Assembly: GCA_964346135.1 (NCBI GenBank) | Contig: CAYFTS010000245.1 | Span: 1 to 24,153, forward strand | DNA: 24,153 nt | Direction: 5' to 3' | Source of the DNA: B1-G15 sp964346135 | GTDB taxonomy: Archaea; Thermoproteota; Bathyarchaeia; Bathyarchaeales; Bathyarchaeaceae | Part shown: in pieces, positions 1 to 7,711 of the stretch | Layout: every line of letters begins with the position of its first letter | Numbering within the stretch: position 1 is the first letter of the stretch | Notes under the pieces: generated by a model | The model's database searches: none | Seen by the model: the letters and a program-made list of their open reading frames with translations, nothing else | What the model was told of the DNA's origin: nothing | Translations under genes and position numbers: made by a program

Positions 1-1950
1 ACCGCCTTAGATCTCGCTGACATGGGTTTCAAGGTTTATCTTGTTGAGAAAACTGAAAGCATTGGAGGTCACATGGCGCAGTTGGACAAGACCTTTCCCA
101 CTTTAGATTGTTCAATTTGCATCGAAGGACCCAAGATGGTGGATGTGTCTCGTCACCCTAATATCGAAATAATATCGTACGCTGACCTCGTCAGCGTGGA
201 AGGTTACGTAGGCAACTTCAAAGTGAAGATTCAAAAAAATCCTAGATACGTGATAGCTGAGAACTGCACTGGCTGTGGCGAATGTCGGGATGTTTGCCCC
301 GTAGAATATCCGAACACATGGGACGAGAACATGGGTGTGAGGAAAGCAATCTCGGTTCCCTTCGATCAAGCTGTTCCTCTTGTTTACACAATCAACTTGG
401 ACCACTGTATTGAGTGTTACAAGTGTGTAGATGCTTGTGGTGCTCGCCAAGCCATCAACTTTGATCAGAAGGAGGAAGAAATCGAACTTGAAGTTGGAAC
501 AATTATAGTAGCAACGGGATATGATATTTACCGACCCTACGACGACAGCTTGTACGGCTACGGCAGATATGACAACGTCATCACAGCTCTCGAGTTTGAA
601 AGACTGATCTTGGCGGCTGGCCCAACAGGTGGAAAGGTTATACGAGCTTCAGATGGCAAAAAACCACACACTGTAGCCTTCATTCAATGTGTCGGTTCAA
701 GGAACGTGAACAAGTATCCCTACTGCACCGGATTTTGTTGCATGTATGCTCTAAAAAACGCGATTCTGCTGAAGGAGAAATACAAAGATGACGTGGAGGT
801 TTACATACTTTACATTGATTTGCGTGCCCACTTCAAGGGCTACGAAGAATTCTATCAGAGAGCCCGTGAACTGGGAGTCAACTTTATTCGTGGAAGGGCA
901 ATGCACATTTTAGAAGACCCGAAAACCAAAGATTTGACTATTCGGGCAGAGGACATGACGTTGGGAGATCCTATCGAAATAGGAGCAGAACTTGTGGTTC
1001 TTTCCACCGCTGCAATTCCCAGTCCAGGCACTGATAAGGTGGCGAGAATTTTGAGTCTCACTAGAGGCGCTGACGGCTTTTTCATGGAGAGTCATCCGAA
1101 ACTGAAGCCTTTAGATACTCCTGTGGATGGGATTTTCTTGGCTGGGGCTTGTCAGGGACCTAAGGACATACCTTACAGTGTTTCTCAAGGTAGCGGGGCA
1201 GCCTCAAGAGCAGCAACTATCCTTTCTAAGAAGAAGTGGGAAATTGAGCCTATCATAGCGGTGGTTGATTCTAGCAAGTGTAGAAACGTGAACACTAAGT
1301 GTGGCATTTGTGTACAGCGTTGTGCGTATGGAGCTATAAAAGCGCCTGAGGGAGAACCTGCTCGAGTCACGACAGCCATGTGTCACGGTTGCGGCACCTG
1401 TGTGGCTGAATGTCCATCAGACGCCATCACTCAGATGCACTTTACTGACGCTCAAATTATGTCTCAGATTCACTCTGCTTTAGAGGAAAACGCCGAAGAC
1501 AAAATTTTGGCTTTTCTATGCAACTGGTGTAGCTATGCAGGTGCTGATCTTGCAGGCACCAGCCGCTTTGAGTATCCTCCAACAGTACGACCGATACGGG
1601 TTATGTGTTCGGGGCGTGTGGACAAAGATTTCATTCTGGAAGCATATAGGCAGGGTGCTGGTATGGTGTTGGTGGGTGCTTGTCACCTTCCATACGATTG
1701 TCATTATATTTCGGGGAATGTGTGGATGAAGAAAAGAACTGACGCCTTAAGGATGGTGCTTGAAAAACTTGGACTCAGCCCTGAGCGGTTCAGAGTTGAT
1801 TACATATCTGCGGCGGAAGGAGTGAAGTTTGCTGCTCTCATCAATGAGATGACTGAACAGATGAAAACGCTGGGAAAGGAGAAGATTAAAGCGGAAAACG
1901 AGAAACTGCGACCAACGCTTGAGAAAATGCTTGAACGAAAAAAGAAATAA
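1..1950 (+). CDS. hdrA: HdrA-MvhD fusion, heterodisulfide reductase subunit A (5' end outside window)
   Basis: Flavin and iron-sulfur subunit of a cytoplasmic heterodisulfide-reductase-type complex, which in this family carries out flavin-based electron bifurcation. The frame is open from base 1, so the N-terminus with the first part of the FAD-binding fold is missing (perhaps 150 residues). Numbering from the first visible Met (base 22), the conserved GGHMAQLDKTFPTLDCS segment lies at 15-31. Four [4Fe-4S] ferredoxin motifs follow: C82/85/88/92, C129/132/135/139, C420/427/430/434 and C454/457/460/464. The YCTGFCCMYA segment lies near 235. Residues from about 495 are an MvhD/FlpD domain with C500, C503, C529, C554 and C560. 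HdrA with a C-terminal MvhD is known from HdrA2-type proteins; MvhD links Hdr to a hydrogenase or another electron donor. Lipoate ligase follows 64 bp downstream on the same strand. The Hdr partner subunits are not in view. Confidence 0.93.
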   Translation, partial: TALDLADMGFKVYLVEKTESIGGHMAQLDKTFPTLDCSICIEGPKMVDVSRHPNIEIISYADLVSVEGYVGNFKVKIQKNPRYVIAENCTGCGECRDVCPVEYPNTWDENMGVRKAISVPFDQAVPLVYTINLDHCIECYKCVDACGARQAINFDQKEEEIELEVGTIIVATGYDIYRPYDDSLYGYGRYDNVITALEFERLILAAGPTGGKVIRASDGKKPHTVAFIQCVGSRNVNKYPYCTGFCCMYALKNAILLKEKYKDDVEVYILYIDLRAHFKGYEEFYQRARELGVNFIRGRAMHILEDPKTKDLTIRAEDMTLGDPIEIGAELVVLSTAAIPSPGTDKVARILSLTRGADGFFMESHPKLKPLDTPVDGIFLAGACQGPKDIPYSVSQGSGAASRAATILSKKKWEIEPIIAVVDSSKCRNVNTKCGICVQRCAYGAIKAPEGEPARVTTAMCHGCGTCVAECPSDAITQMHFTDAQIMSQIHSALEENAEDKILAFLCNWCSYAGADLAGTSRFEYPPTVRPIRVMCSGRVDKDFILEAYRQGAGMVLVGACHLPYDCHYISGNVWMKKRTDALRMVLEKLGLSPERFRVDYISAAEGVKFAALINEMTEQMKTLGKEKIKAENEKLRPTLEKMLERKKK

Positions 1951-2014
1951 TTATTGTACTGCGGGCGCACATAATTTCTAAACTCGAAACTGAAATTAAT
2001 GAGTTAGCCACGGT

Positions 2015-2818
2015 ATGTCAAGTGGATTAAAGATGAACGCTTGGAGACTGTTGAAACTTGAGGTTAATGACGCGTTCACAAACATGGCTATTGACGAAGC
2101 CATAATGAAAGCAAGAATAGATGAGACCGTGCCCAACACTCTACGCTTTTACCAGTGGCAGCCCTCCGCCGTAACCATCGGTCGCTTTCAAGACATTTTC
2201 CAAGAAGTCCACGTAGGAAACTGCGAGAAACAGAGAGTAGATATAGTGAGAAGAATTACGGGCGGAGGAGCCATATATCATGACTGCGACGGCGAGATAA
2301 CCTACAGCGTGGTTGTGAATGAGAAAGACTTAGGATCAACAGATGTGGTTGTCGCCTACCATCTTATATGTAACGGTTTAATTGAAGCAGCCAACACCCT
2401 AGGTGTCAAAGCAGATTTTAACCTTGGAGACCCGAAGCACTGCCCAAACATTGCAATAACTGGAAAAAAAATCTCTGGAAGCGCCCAATCTCACAAAAGA
2501 GGCATACTGCTTCAACACGGATCATTCCTTTTAGACATAGACTTGAAGAAAATGTTTACGTTTCTCAAGGTTCCGTGGGCAAAATCTGTAGGAGACGTGT
2601 TGAACATAGCCCAGAAAAAGTTGACGTCCATTAAACACGAACTCCGCTCAACTGTATCAACAGACGATGCGTATCAAGCCCTAGTTACGGGCTTTCAAAA
2701 AGCGTTACGCATCCAACTCGTAGAAGGAGAATTGACGAGTTACGAGCGAAACTTAGTGGAAAAACTTCGAAGAGAAAAATTTACCGTAGATAAATGGAAC
2801 CTTACAGGTAAAGTTTGA
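2015..2818 (+). CDS. lplA: Lipoate-protein ligase A / octanoyltransferase family (BPL_LPL domain)
   Basis: Predicted to attach lipoate (or an octanoyl precursor) to lysine of lipoyl domains such as glycine-cleavage H protein. Visible family motifs are the adenylate/lipoate loop RRITGGGAIYH (79-89), DGEITYS (92-98), GKKISGSAQ (150-158) with the catalytic-type lysine, and the LQHGSFLLD stretch (166-174). At 267 residues it is about the size of the catalytic domain plus a short tail. Bacterial LplA carries an extra C-terminal domain; archaeal versions often use a separate LplB, which I do not see here. C143, just before the GKK motif, might matter if it works as an LipM-like transferase, but its position does not match LipM convincingly. 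The start is uncertain: the second ATG at 2033 (MNAWRLL) matches usual family N-termini, and neither has a clear ribosome site. Confidence 0.88.
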   Translation: MSSGLKMNAWRLLKLEVNDAFTNMAIDEAIMKARIDETVPNTLRFYQWQPSAVTIGRFQDIFQEVHVGNCEKQRVDIVRRITGGGAIYHDCDGEITYSVVVNEKDLGSTDVVVAYHLICNGLIEAANTLGVKADFNLGDPKHCPNIAITGKKISGSAQSHKRGILLQHGSFLLDIDLKKMFTFLKVPWAKSVGDVLNIAQKKLTSIKHELRSTVSTDDAYQALVTGFQKALRIQLVEGELTSYERNLVEKLRREKFTVDKWNLTGKV

Positions 2819-2862
2819 CCATCTATTCATTCACGCTACAGTACTTCCACTGATGTGTAATG

Positions 2863-5121
2863 TTAAAGTTTTGTTCTTCTCAACAAGAGGGCATTGACCA
2901 CTACGATTATCGAGCTTGTGGCCATTATGAGTGCTGCCCATTCAGGTCTTAAAACAATGTTGAAGGGAGACAGTATTCCCGCCGCCATCGGAATTGCTGC
3001 TGCGTTGTAGCCCGTAGCCCACAGTAGATTTTCCCTCATTTTTTGCATAGTTTTTTTGCTCAGGTTCACGAGCTTTGACACATCCCTCGGATCGTTCTTA
3101 ACTAAGACAACATCTGCCGATTCCACCGCAACGTCTGTGCCCGCGCCGATGGCTACTCCAACATCGGCTTGAACCAAGGCGGGTGCGTCGTTGATGCCGT
3201 CTCCGACCATCGCGGTTTTCTTTCCTTGGCTTTGCAGTTCCTTAATCTTATCTGCTTTTTGTTCTGGCAGTACCTCAGCAAAAAAAGTGTTGAGACCCAA
3301 CTCTTTCGCCACATATGCAGCGGTCTGTCTGTTGTCTCCAGTTAACATGGCAGTTTCCACGCCAAGACTCTGAAGCTCATGAACCACTTCCCTTGACTCG
3401 TTCCTTATAAGATCAGCTAAGGCTATTAACCCCTTAAGCTTCCTCTTCGTTGCAATGTAAACAACCGTTTTGCCTTGAGATGAAAGCTTCGAAACAACAT
3501 CTTCGTGTTCTTCAAGACCTATTTTCAAGTCCCTCATAAGATTTGCATTGCCTATGTAAACTTCATCCTTGCCAACAACAGCCTCAGCACCTTTCCCCGG
3601 AATAGCCATAAACTGCTTAACTTCTTTGTTACGCAAACCTTCATCTTGCGCCTTCTTCACTATACCCTTCGCAAGAATATGCTCCGAGTTTACCTCTACA
3701 GCCGCAGCAGTTTCCAGAATTTCTTTCTCGCTCCAGTCTCCAAGTTTGATTACGTCCGTAACACCGAATTCACCTTTAGTCAAGGTTCCCGTTTTATCAA
3801 AGACTACTGTATCCAGTTCTTTCGAAAGCTCCAAGGCATTCGCGTTTTTCACTAGAACTCCCATTTTCGCCGCCATAGTTGTGGATATCGAAGTCACAGT
3901 CGGTATAGCCAAACCTAATGCATGAGGACACGCGATAACAATGACTGTGATTGCAAGAGTTAAAGCATAAATACTCTCCTTTCCAGCGACTCCCCACCAG
4001 AAAGCGAAGGTACCAGCGCCGACAAAGATCGCTGTTAAAGTTAGGTAGTGGGCTGCTCTGTCTGCAAGCTTCTGAGTTTTAGGTTTAGAAACCATGGCGT
4101 CTTGAACAAGTTTGATGATCTGAGCAAGTGCCGTATCCTCACCGATCTTAGTTACTCGAACTCTTATTGCACCCTCAGCGTTTATGGTTCCTCCGATTAC
4201 TCCATCTCCCTCCCTCTTGTTGACGGGTTTGGACTCACCGGTAATCATAGCTTCGTTGACGTTGGTCTCGCCCTCAACCACGACGCCGTCAATGGGAACT
4301 TTTCCACCTGGTCTGACTAGGATGACATCGTCTACATTAAGGTCTGATGTTTGCACTTCTGCAATCTCGCCATCCTTCACTAAGTTGGCTGTTGGCGGGA
4401 TAAGTTTCACCAACTCTTTAAGTGCTCCAGAAGCACCTCGAACAGCCTTCATTTCCATCCAATGGCCGAAAAGGAGGAAGAGAACAAGTGTGCTGATCTC
4501 CCAGTAGAAATCTACAGCTTCAAAGAAGAAGGTGCTGCCCACGCTGAAGAGATATCCAGAAATGACAGCTATGCTCACTAGGACGTTCATGTCAAAGAAA
4601 CGATTTCTTAATGATTTTCGAGCTCCACGATAGAAAACTAATCCACCATAAAAAACTATGACTGAGGAGAGCAAGAAAAGCAAATACTGAGAACCCGTAA
4701 ATTCTGGGACCTGAAATCCCAGCCACGTCTGGATTGTAGGAGACAGAATCAAGACAGGTACCGTGAGAATCAAACTTACTAGGAAGCGTTTCTTCATGTC
4801 GGCTTCCATCATGGCATGGTGATCGTGTTTCATCGGTTCGCCGGGTTTTGCCCTCTTCATCGCTTCATGTTCCATTTTTGCCATTTCGTGAGGTGGCTTC
4901 ATCATTTCACAGCTGATTCCACGTTTCAACACAGCTTGCTTGATGTCTTCAGGTTTGACCATGCCTTTGTGAGACTTCACTGTTAGAAAGAAGTTTACTG
5001 GGTCGTAGGACACATCAATAACATGTTTCAACGCCTTGACGGCGTCTTCAACTCCACAAGCACAATCATATGATAAATAGTCGCGGATGTAGAGCTTTGC
5101 CGTGTCGTAATCTTCATCCAT
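2863..5121 (-). CDS. copB: CPH-type heavy-metal (copper) translocating P-type ATPase
   Basis: Membrane metal-efflux ATPase of the P1B-3 (CopB-like) kind. In order: a heavy-metal-associated-like N-terminal domain (about 5-72) with CAC (20-22) where CxxC is usual; a Met/His-rich linker (79-108) likely to bind metal; membrane helices near 113-220; TGES (294-297) in the actuator domain; the transport-site motif CPH (398-400); DKTGTLTKG with phosphorylated D442; SEHI at 479-482; GDGINDAP (640-647); and a final helix pair ending in VVVNALLL. CPH instead of CPC suggests Cu (perhaps Cu2+) export. The usual SEHP proline of the nucleotide domain is Ile here. The gene is convergent with lplA (44 bp between stops). 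A TATA box about 38 bp before the start and an inverted repeat further upstream suggest metal-regulated expression. The family is certain, the metal less so. Confidence 0.94.
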   Translation of the reverse strand: MDEDYDTAKLYIRDYLSYDCACGVEDAVKALKHVIDVSYDPVNFFLTVKSHKGMVKPEDIKQAVLKRGISCEMMKPPHEMAKMEHEAMKRAKPGEPMKHDHHAMMEADMKKRFLVSLILTVPVLILSPTIQTWLGFQVPEFTGSQYLLFLLSSVIVFYGGLVFYRGARKSLRNRFFDMNVLVSIAVISGYLFSVGSTFFFEAVDFYWEISTLVLFLLFGHWMEMKAVRGASGALKELVKLIPPTANLVKDGEIAEVQTSDLNVDDVILVRPGGKVPIDGVVVEGETNVNEAMITGESKPVNKREGDGVIGGTINAEGAIRVRVTKIGEDTALAQIIKLVQDAMVSKPKTQKLADRAAHYLTLTAIFVGAGTFAFWWGVAGKESIYALTLAITVIVIACPHALGLAIPTVTSISTTMAAKMGVLVKNANALELSKELDTVVFDKTGTLTKGEFGVTDVIKLGDWSEKEILETAAAVEVNSEHILAKGIVKKAQDEGLRNKEVKQFMAIPGKGAEAVVGKDEVYIGNANLMRDLKIGLEEHEDVVSKLSSQGKTVVYIATKRKLKGLIALADLIRNESREVVHELQSLGVETAMLTGDNRQTAAYVAKELGLNTFFAEVLPEQKADKIKELQSQGKKTAMVGDGINDAPALVQADVGVAIGAGTDVAVESADVVLVKNDPRDVSKLVNLSKKTMQKMRENLLWATGYNAAAIPMAAGILSPFNIVLRPEWAALIMATSSIIVVVNALLLRRTKL

Positions 5122-5154
5122 AAAATATCCCGAAGCTAATTTTATCGGTGCATA

Positions 5155-5164
5155 GTATTTAAAG
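5155..5164 (-). promoter_or_regulatory. TATA box of the P-type ATPase gene
   Basis: On the minus strand this reads CTTTAAATAC, a good archaeal TATA element, centred about 38 bp before the ATG at 5121. Transcription would begin roughly 12 nt upstream of the start codon. Confidence 0.7.
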
Positions 5165-5179
5165 AATTCAGTAAGTCTT

Positions 5180-5195
5180 CACCTAGTAATAGGTG
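5180..5195. promoter_or_regulatory. Perfect 6-bp inverted repeat, candidate metalloregulator operator
   Basis: CACCTA-GTAA-TAGGTG is a perfect inverted repeat with a 4-bp spacer. A further ACCTA copy follows at 5198-5202, so two alternative pairings exist. It lies about 16 bp upstream of the ATPase TATA box and just before the FAD-oxidoreductase remnant on the other strand. This is the expected place for a regulator of a divergent metal-resistance pair. No regulator gene is nearby, so the role is inferred. Confidence 0.45.
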
Positions 5196-5201
5196 TTACC
5201 T

Positions 5202-5318
5202 ATGAAAGAATATGACTTGGTCATTTTAGGTGCTGGTTATGCGTATGTGCGTGCAACAAAAATTAGGGCAACGTTTTCTCTATTTAAACATCACAAAACA
5301 GCTAGAGCGAAAAAGTAG
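5202..5318 (+). pseudogene. N-terminal remnant of an FAD/NAD(P)-binding oxidoreductase (MerA/Lpd-like)
   Basis: An ATG opens a 38-codon frame whose first 14 residues, MKEYDLVILGAGYA, are the typical first beta strand and dinucleotide-binding loop of pyridine-nucleotide disulfide oxidoreductases (mercuric reductase and dihydrolipoamide dehydrogenase type). The next residues (YVRATKIRA) still faintly resemble the following helix. The frame then becomes meaningless and stops inside the 3' end of the Yip1-like gene on the opposite strand. A full family member has about 450 residues, so this is the stub left after a deletion or rearrangement. Its divergent position next to a metal ATPase fits a former metal-detoxification pair. 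Its translation today is doubtful. Confidence 0.6.
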
Positions 5319-6385
5319 CCAAGGATTGAAGCAATTACGGATATCAAAGCTGCCTTCGTCCATGTAGCCTGACTAAAGAAACGTACTGCTAATGCAAAGA
5401 GCACCGCCATCCATGACTTAAATGTGAAGTCCAGATAATATCCAAGTTGGAACGCCCAGTTGGAGATCCATTTTTCCTGGAAAGTTTCAGCTGTTACCGG
5501 TGGAAGCGTCGAAAAAAGTAGTGCGCTAACTAGAATGTAAACTGCGGTTACGATAAAAACGTGTCCTATAACAACGAAAAACTTCGTCAACGAGCCTGTT
5601 TTTCCGTGAAATATCCTCATAAACATCAGCAGAAAGACTCCATATATGGCCCAATTAAAGAAGAAGGCAATAGAAACATTTAGGGAGGAAAGGATAATGA
5701 CGTCGGACGCAGCTGCAGTAAACCAGGAAATATATTTTCCAAAATGCAAATCATCAATTTTCAATGTTAGATTTGCGGCATCAGACCAAGCTAATCTAAA
5801 TTCCAACTCAGTTATGTTTCCCCAATCTGGAGAATTACGTGAAGTCCAATTCGGGTTATCCGAACCAACCTCAACTGTTACGTTAGCCCATGTGTCGCTT
5901 GAGTTTATTAAATAGGTTAAATCGATTTCAAAATAACCGTTTTCATTGTTAGAAAATAGTCGTAATGTTGCATTAGAACTCGGAAATGTCTCATTTTGAT
6001 GTATCCATTTAATTCGGAAAGATATTGCCTTGTAACCTGTTTTTCCCGAGCAATCAAACTGTCCTATACCTGTTATGTTCATCCGAATGTGCGTGTTATT
6101 GGTAATGGAAGATTTGACACTATAGTTGCCAACCACATCTTCTGTACCATCAACTGATAGATTTCCGTTGGAATTCCAAAGAGATGCTGATTCTGTCCAG
6201 TCATCATTAGCAGGCGTCGCAGTCAAAAAAGAATATTTTGAAGCTACAATACTTTGCAAGACTACTGTAGCTAATAAGGTGAGCGCTAAAATTAAGAGAG
6301 GTCCTTTAACAGTTGGGTTCTTAACGATTTCCTCAAATGCCTTAACTGGAGAGTATAAAACCTCCAATACTTCTTTGACCACCAA
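5291..6385 (-). CDS. Yip1-family membrane protein with inserted extracellular beta-rich domain
   Basis: 364 residues. The N-terminus (LYSPVKAFEEIVKNP, 10-24) is typical of prokaryotic Yip1-domain proteins and is followed by a membrane helix at about 29-50. Residues about 55-220 form a soluble, Ser/Thr/Asn/Trp-rich domain with around a dozen N-x-S/T sequons, ending in LTLKIDDLHFGKY, a pattern common at the close of carbohydrate-binding-like beta sandwiches. Four or five hydrophobic helices fill 225-364. The sequons fit an N-glycosylated domain outside the cell. The start is TTG at 6385 or the adjacent GTG at 6382, with GGGGAG upstream on that strand. The function is unknown. Yip1 proteins span the membrane and in archaea often sit beside surface or secretion genes, but no such neighbour is seen. 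Its 3' end overlaps the oxidoreductase remnant. Confidence 0.75.
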   Translation of the reverse strand: MVVKEVLEVLYSPVKAFEEIVKNPTVKGPLLILALTLLATVVLQSIVASKYSFLTATPANDDWTESASLWNSNGNLSVDGTEDVVGNYSVKSSITNNTHIRMNITGIGQFDCSGKTGYKAISFRIKWIHQNETFPSSNATLRLFSNNENGYFEIDLTYLINSSDTWANVTVEVGSDNPNWTSRNSPDWGNITELEFRLAWSDAANLTLKIDDLHFGKYISWFTAAASDVIILSSLNVSIAFFFNWAIYGVFLLMFMRIFHGKTGSLTKFFVVIGHVFIVTAVYILVSALLFSTLPPVTAETFQEKWISNWAFQLGYYLDFTFKSWMAVLFALAVRFFSQATWTKAALISVIASILGYFFALAVL

Positions 6386-6644
6386 CTTCTGCTTGATCTC
6401 CCCTATTTTGCACTAGTCTTCTTATTTTTTAGAACAATCTCATAAAAGTTCCTAATAACTGTTCTTTCTATTGTGTCAAATTCCTTTCTAATTATTAGCC
6501 AGTTAAGAAAAAGACAAACGTTTTTATCTGGTTATTTTAAGCCGATAGAAAAATGAATGTAAGCAACAAATTAAATCATGCATTTGTCTCCACATTCATG
6601 GGCCAAATTTGGGTGACTTAAAAGCGATTCAGTGGGTCGAAAGG

Positions 6645-7244
6645 TTAAATGGCACCTAAAAGCAGAACTATGACTACTATGAGTATTCCAGCGCCAACCG
6701 TTTGGACACCGTATAACAAAATGTTCTCCTTCGCAATTCTTCCAAGATAAAGACCTAAAGAAAACAATGTGGCTAGGCTGAGAGTGAATGAGACAATGTA
6801 AGCGTCCCGGATGACAACTGTTCCCATTAACGTGAAGATGAAGGGAATAAGAGCGATCACCGCAGTCAACATAGGTGATGCGCCGTCAATAAATGCGGCA
6901 TACACAGAAACAAAGTCAGAAGCTTTATCATGTATGGAGTCGCTGAGATCAGTGAGCATGGCAGTCTCTAGCGTTTTAAGATGTCTCTTTCTCTCAGCCT
7001 TCTCAGTCATGTATGCGCCGAAAAGGCCGGACACCCCCATAGCTAGACTTGCCGCTAACCCTGCGGTGACAATTATTTCAGGCTTTGTGACTCCCACGAT
7101 CCAAGAGCCTACGATAATGCCAAGCGCGGTCATTGAGCCGTCAAAACCGTTTTTGATGAAGTATCTTCGGGCAATGGGGCTCATTTGCGTAATTCGTAGA
7201 TAAGACCTAATTCTTCGAAAAAAAGGTCTAACGCGTTTCATCAT
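6645..7244 (-). CDS. VIT1/CCC1-family metal (iron/manganese) transporter
   Basis: 199 residues with a basic N-terminus and about five membrane spans. The segment ARRYFIKNGFDGSMTALGII (25-44) is the family signature, in which a short helix with FDG leads into the first span. A charged cytoplasmic loop (MTEKAERKRHLKTLE, about 79-93) follows the second hydrophobic stretch, where VIT1 proteins have their metal-binding domain. It is much shorter here. Members move Fe2+ or Mn2+ out of the cytoplasm. The start ATG overlaps the stop of a 16-codon upstream frame (ATGA), suggesting translational coupling. The substrate is inferred from the family alone. Confidence 0.78.
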   Translation of the reverse strand: MMKRVRPFFRRIRSYLRITQMSPIARRYFIKNGFDGSMTALGIIVGSWIVGVTKPEIIVTAGLAASLAMGVSGLFGAYMTEKAERKRHLKTLETAMLTDLSDSIHDKASDFVSVYAAFIDGASPMLTAVIALIPFIFTLMGTVVIRDAYIVSFTLSLATLFSLGLYLGRIAKENILLYGVQTVGAGILIVVIVLLLGAI

Positions 7245-7291
7245 GCGTTAACCACGCTGAGAAGACGATGCTTTTCATCCTCGTCACTCAT
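7241..7291 (-). CDS. 16-codon leader ORF overlapping the VIT1-like transporter start
   Basis: On the minus strand ATG at 7291 opens MSDEDEKHRLLSVVNA and stops at TGA sharing bases with the transporter ATG (ATGA overlap). The TATA box at 7316-7325 is centred about 27-29 bp before this ATG, so the transcript would begin at or within a few bases of it, as in leaderless archaeal mRNAs. Ribosomes would reach the transporter by passing through this peptide. Its acidic/His-containing start (SDEDEKH) could be incidental. Whether it regulates or only couples translation is unknown. Confidence 0.45.
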   Translation of the reverse strand: MSDEDEKHRLLSVVNA

Positions 7292-7315
7292 TTGCATTAT
7301 AGCAGTACCTTTAGA

Positions 7316-7325
7316 TTAATATAAA
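7316..7325 (-). promoter_or_regulatory. TATA box for leader ORF and VIT1-like transporter
   Basis: Minus-strand TTTATATTAA lies within a near-palindromic AT segment (7314-7327) and is the only good TATA element before the transporter. Its centre is about 28 bp from the ATG at 7291 and about 75 bp from the transporter ATG. Confidence 0.6.
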
Positions 7326-7327
7326 TC

Positions 7328-7598
7328 TTAAGCTGTAGATGAAGCTTTGCGTGAGCACAGATCTAACAGACGATAAGACAATTTCTTAATTTGTCGTCTC
7401 CAGTTCTCACTTGTTAGAAAAGGTTAGAAAAAAGGGATGCTCTGTTAAGAATGTCCTGAGTGTTTGCTGATTTCTTCCAAAAGTGGTTAAGGAACAAACC
7501 CTTAGTCTTTTCTGGATGCCAATGACTGTATGAACATGTAGTTTTGTTGCACATAAAGACGATAATGTTTATTAAATATTAATATATAATATATATTG
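7328..7598. other. Non-coding stretch between divergent genes
   Basis: No convincing gene. It contains a bulged hairpin at about 7370-7403 (AGAC, bulge GATAA, GACAA pairing with TTGTC and GTCT). It ends in a long AT tract at 7568-7597 with overlapping TATA-like words that probably serves as promoter for the 74-residue gene downstream. Confidence 0.4.
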
Positions 7599-7688
7599 TG
7601 AGCGCGCAACTGTGATGGTACTTGTCTTATGTTATTAGAACAAAGAGAATAGCTTTTCCAGCCGAGGGCATGCATGCGTGCGCGCTCA
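7599..7688 (+). promoter_or_regulatory. Possible structured 5' leader closed by a 9-bp GC-rich stem
   Basis: TGAGCGCGC at 7599-7607 is perfectly complementary to GCGCGCTCA at 7680-7688. The distal arm ends 9 bases before the GAGGTGA ribosome site of the next gene. If transcription begins about 26 bp after the TATA-like word near 7570-7578, the RNA would start at or near the first arm, giving a closed structure of about 90 nt. The interior includes a GCATGCATGC palindrome at 7669-7678. I do not recognise a known riboswitch class. Confidence 0.35.
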
Positions 7689-7711
7689 TGGCAAAAAGAG
7701 GTGAAAGCTGA

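Noticed and set aside
3505..3925. Plus-strand frames of 116 and 118 codons inside the ATPase gene
   Set aside because: Antisense shadows of a conserved coding region, with no start signals.
6553..6621. 22-codon frame in the gap between the Yip1-like and VIT1-like genes
   Set aside because: No ribosome site or promoter at the right distance.
7370..7403. Bulged hairpin as an intrinsic terminator
   Set aside because: No gene ends before it on either strand, and no T-run follows.
7568..7597. AT-rich palindromic tract as a replication origin
   Set aside because: No origin recognition boxes or Orc1/Cdc6 gene nearby; simpler as a promoter.
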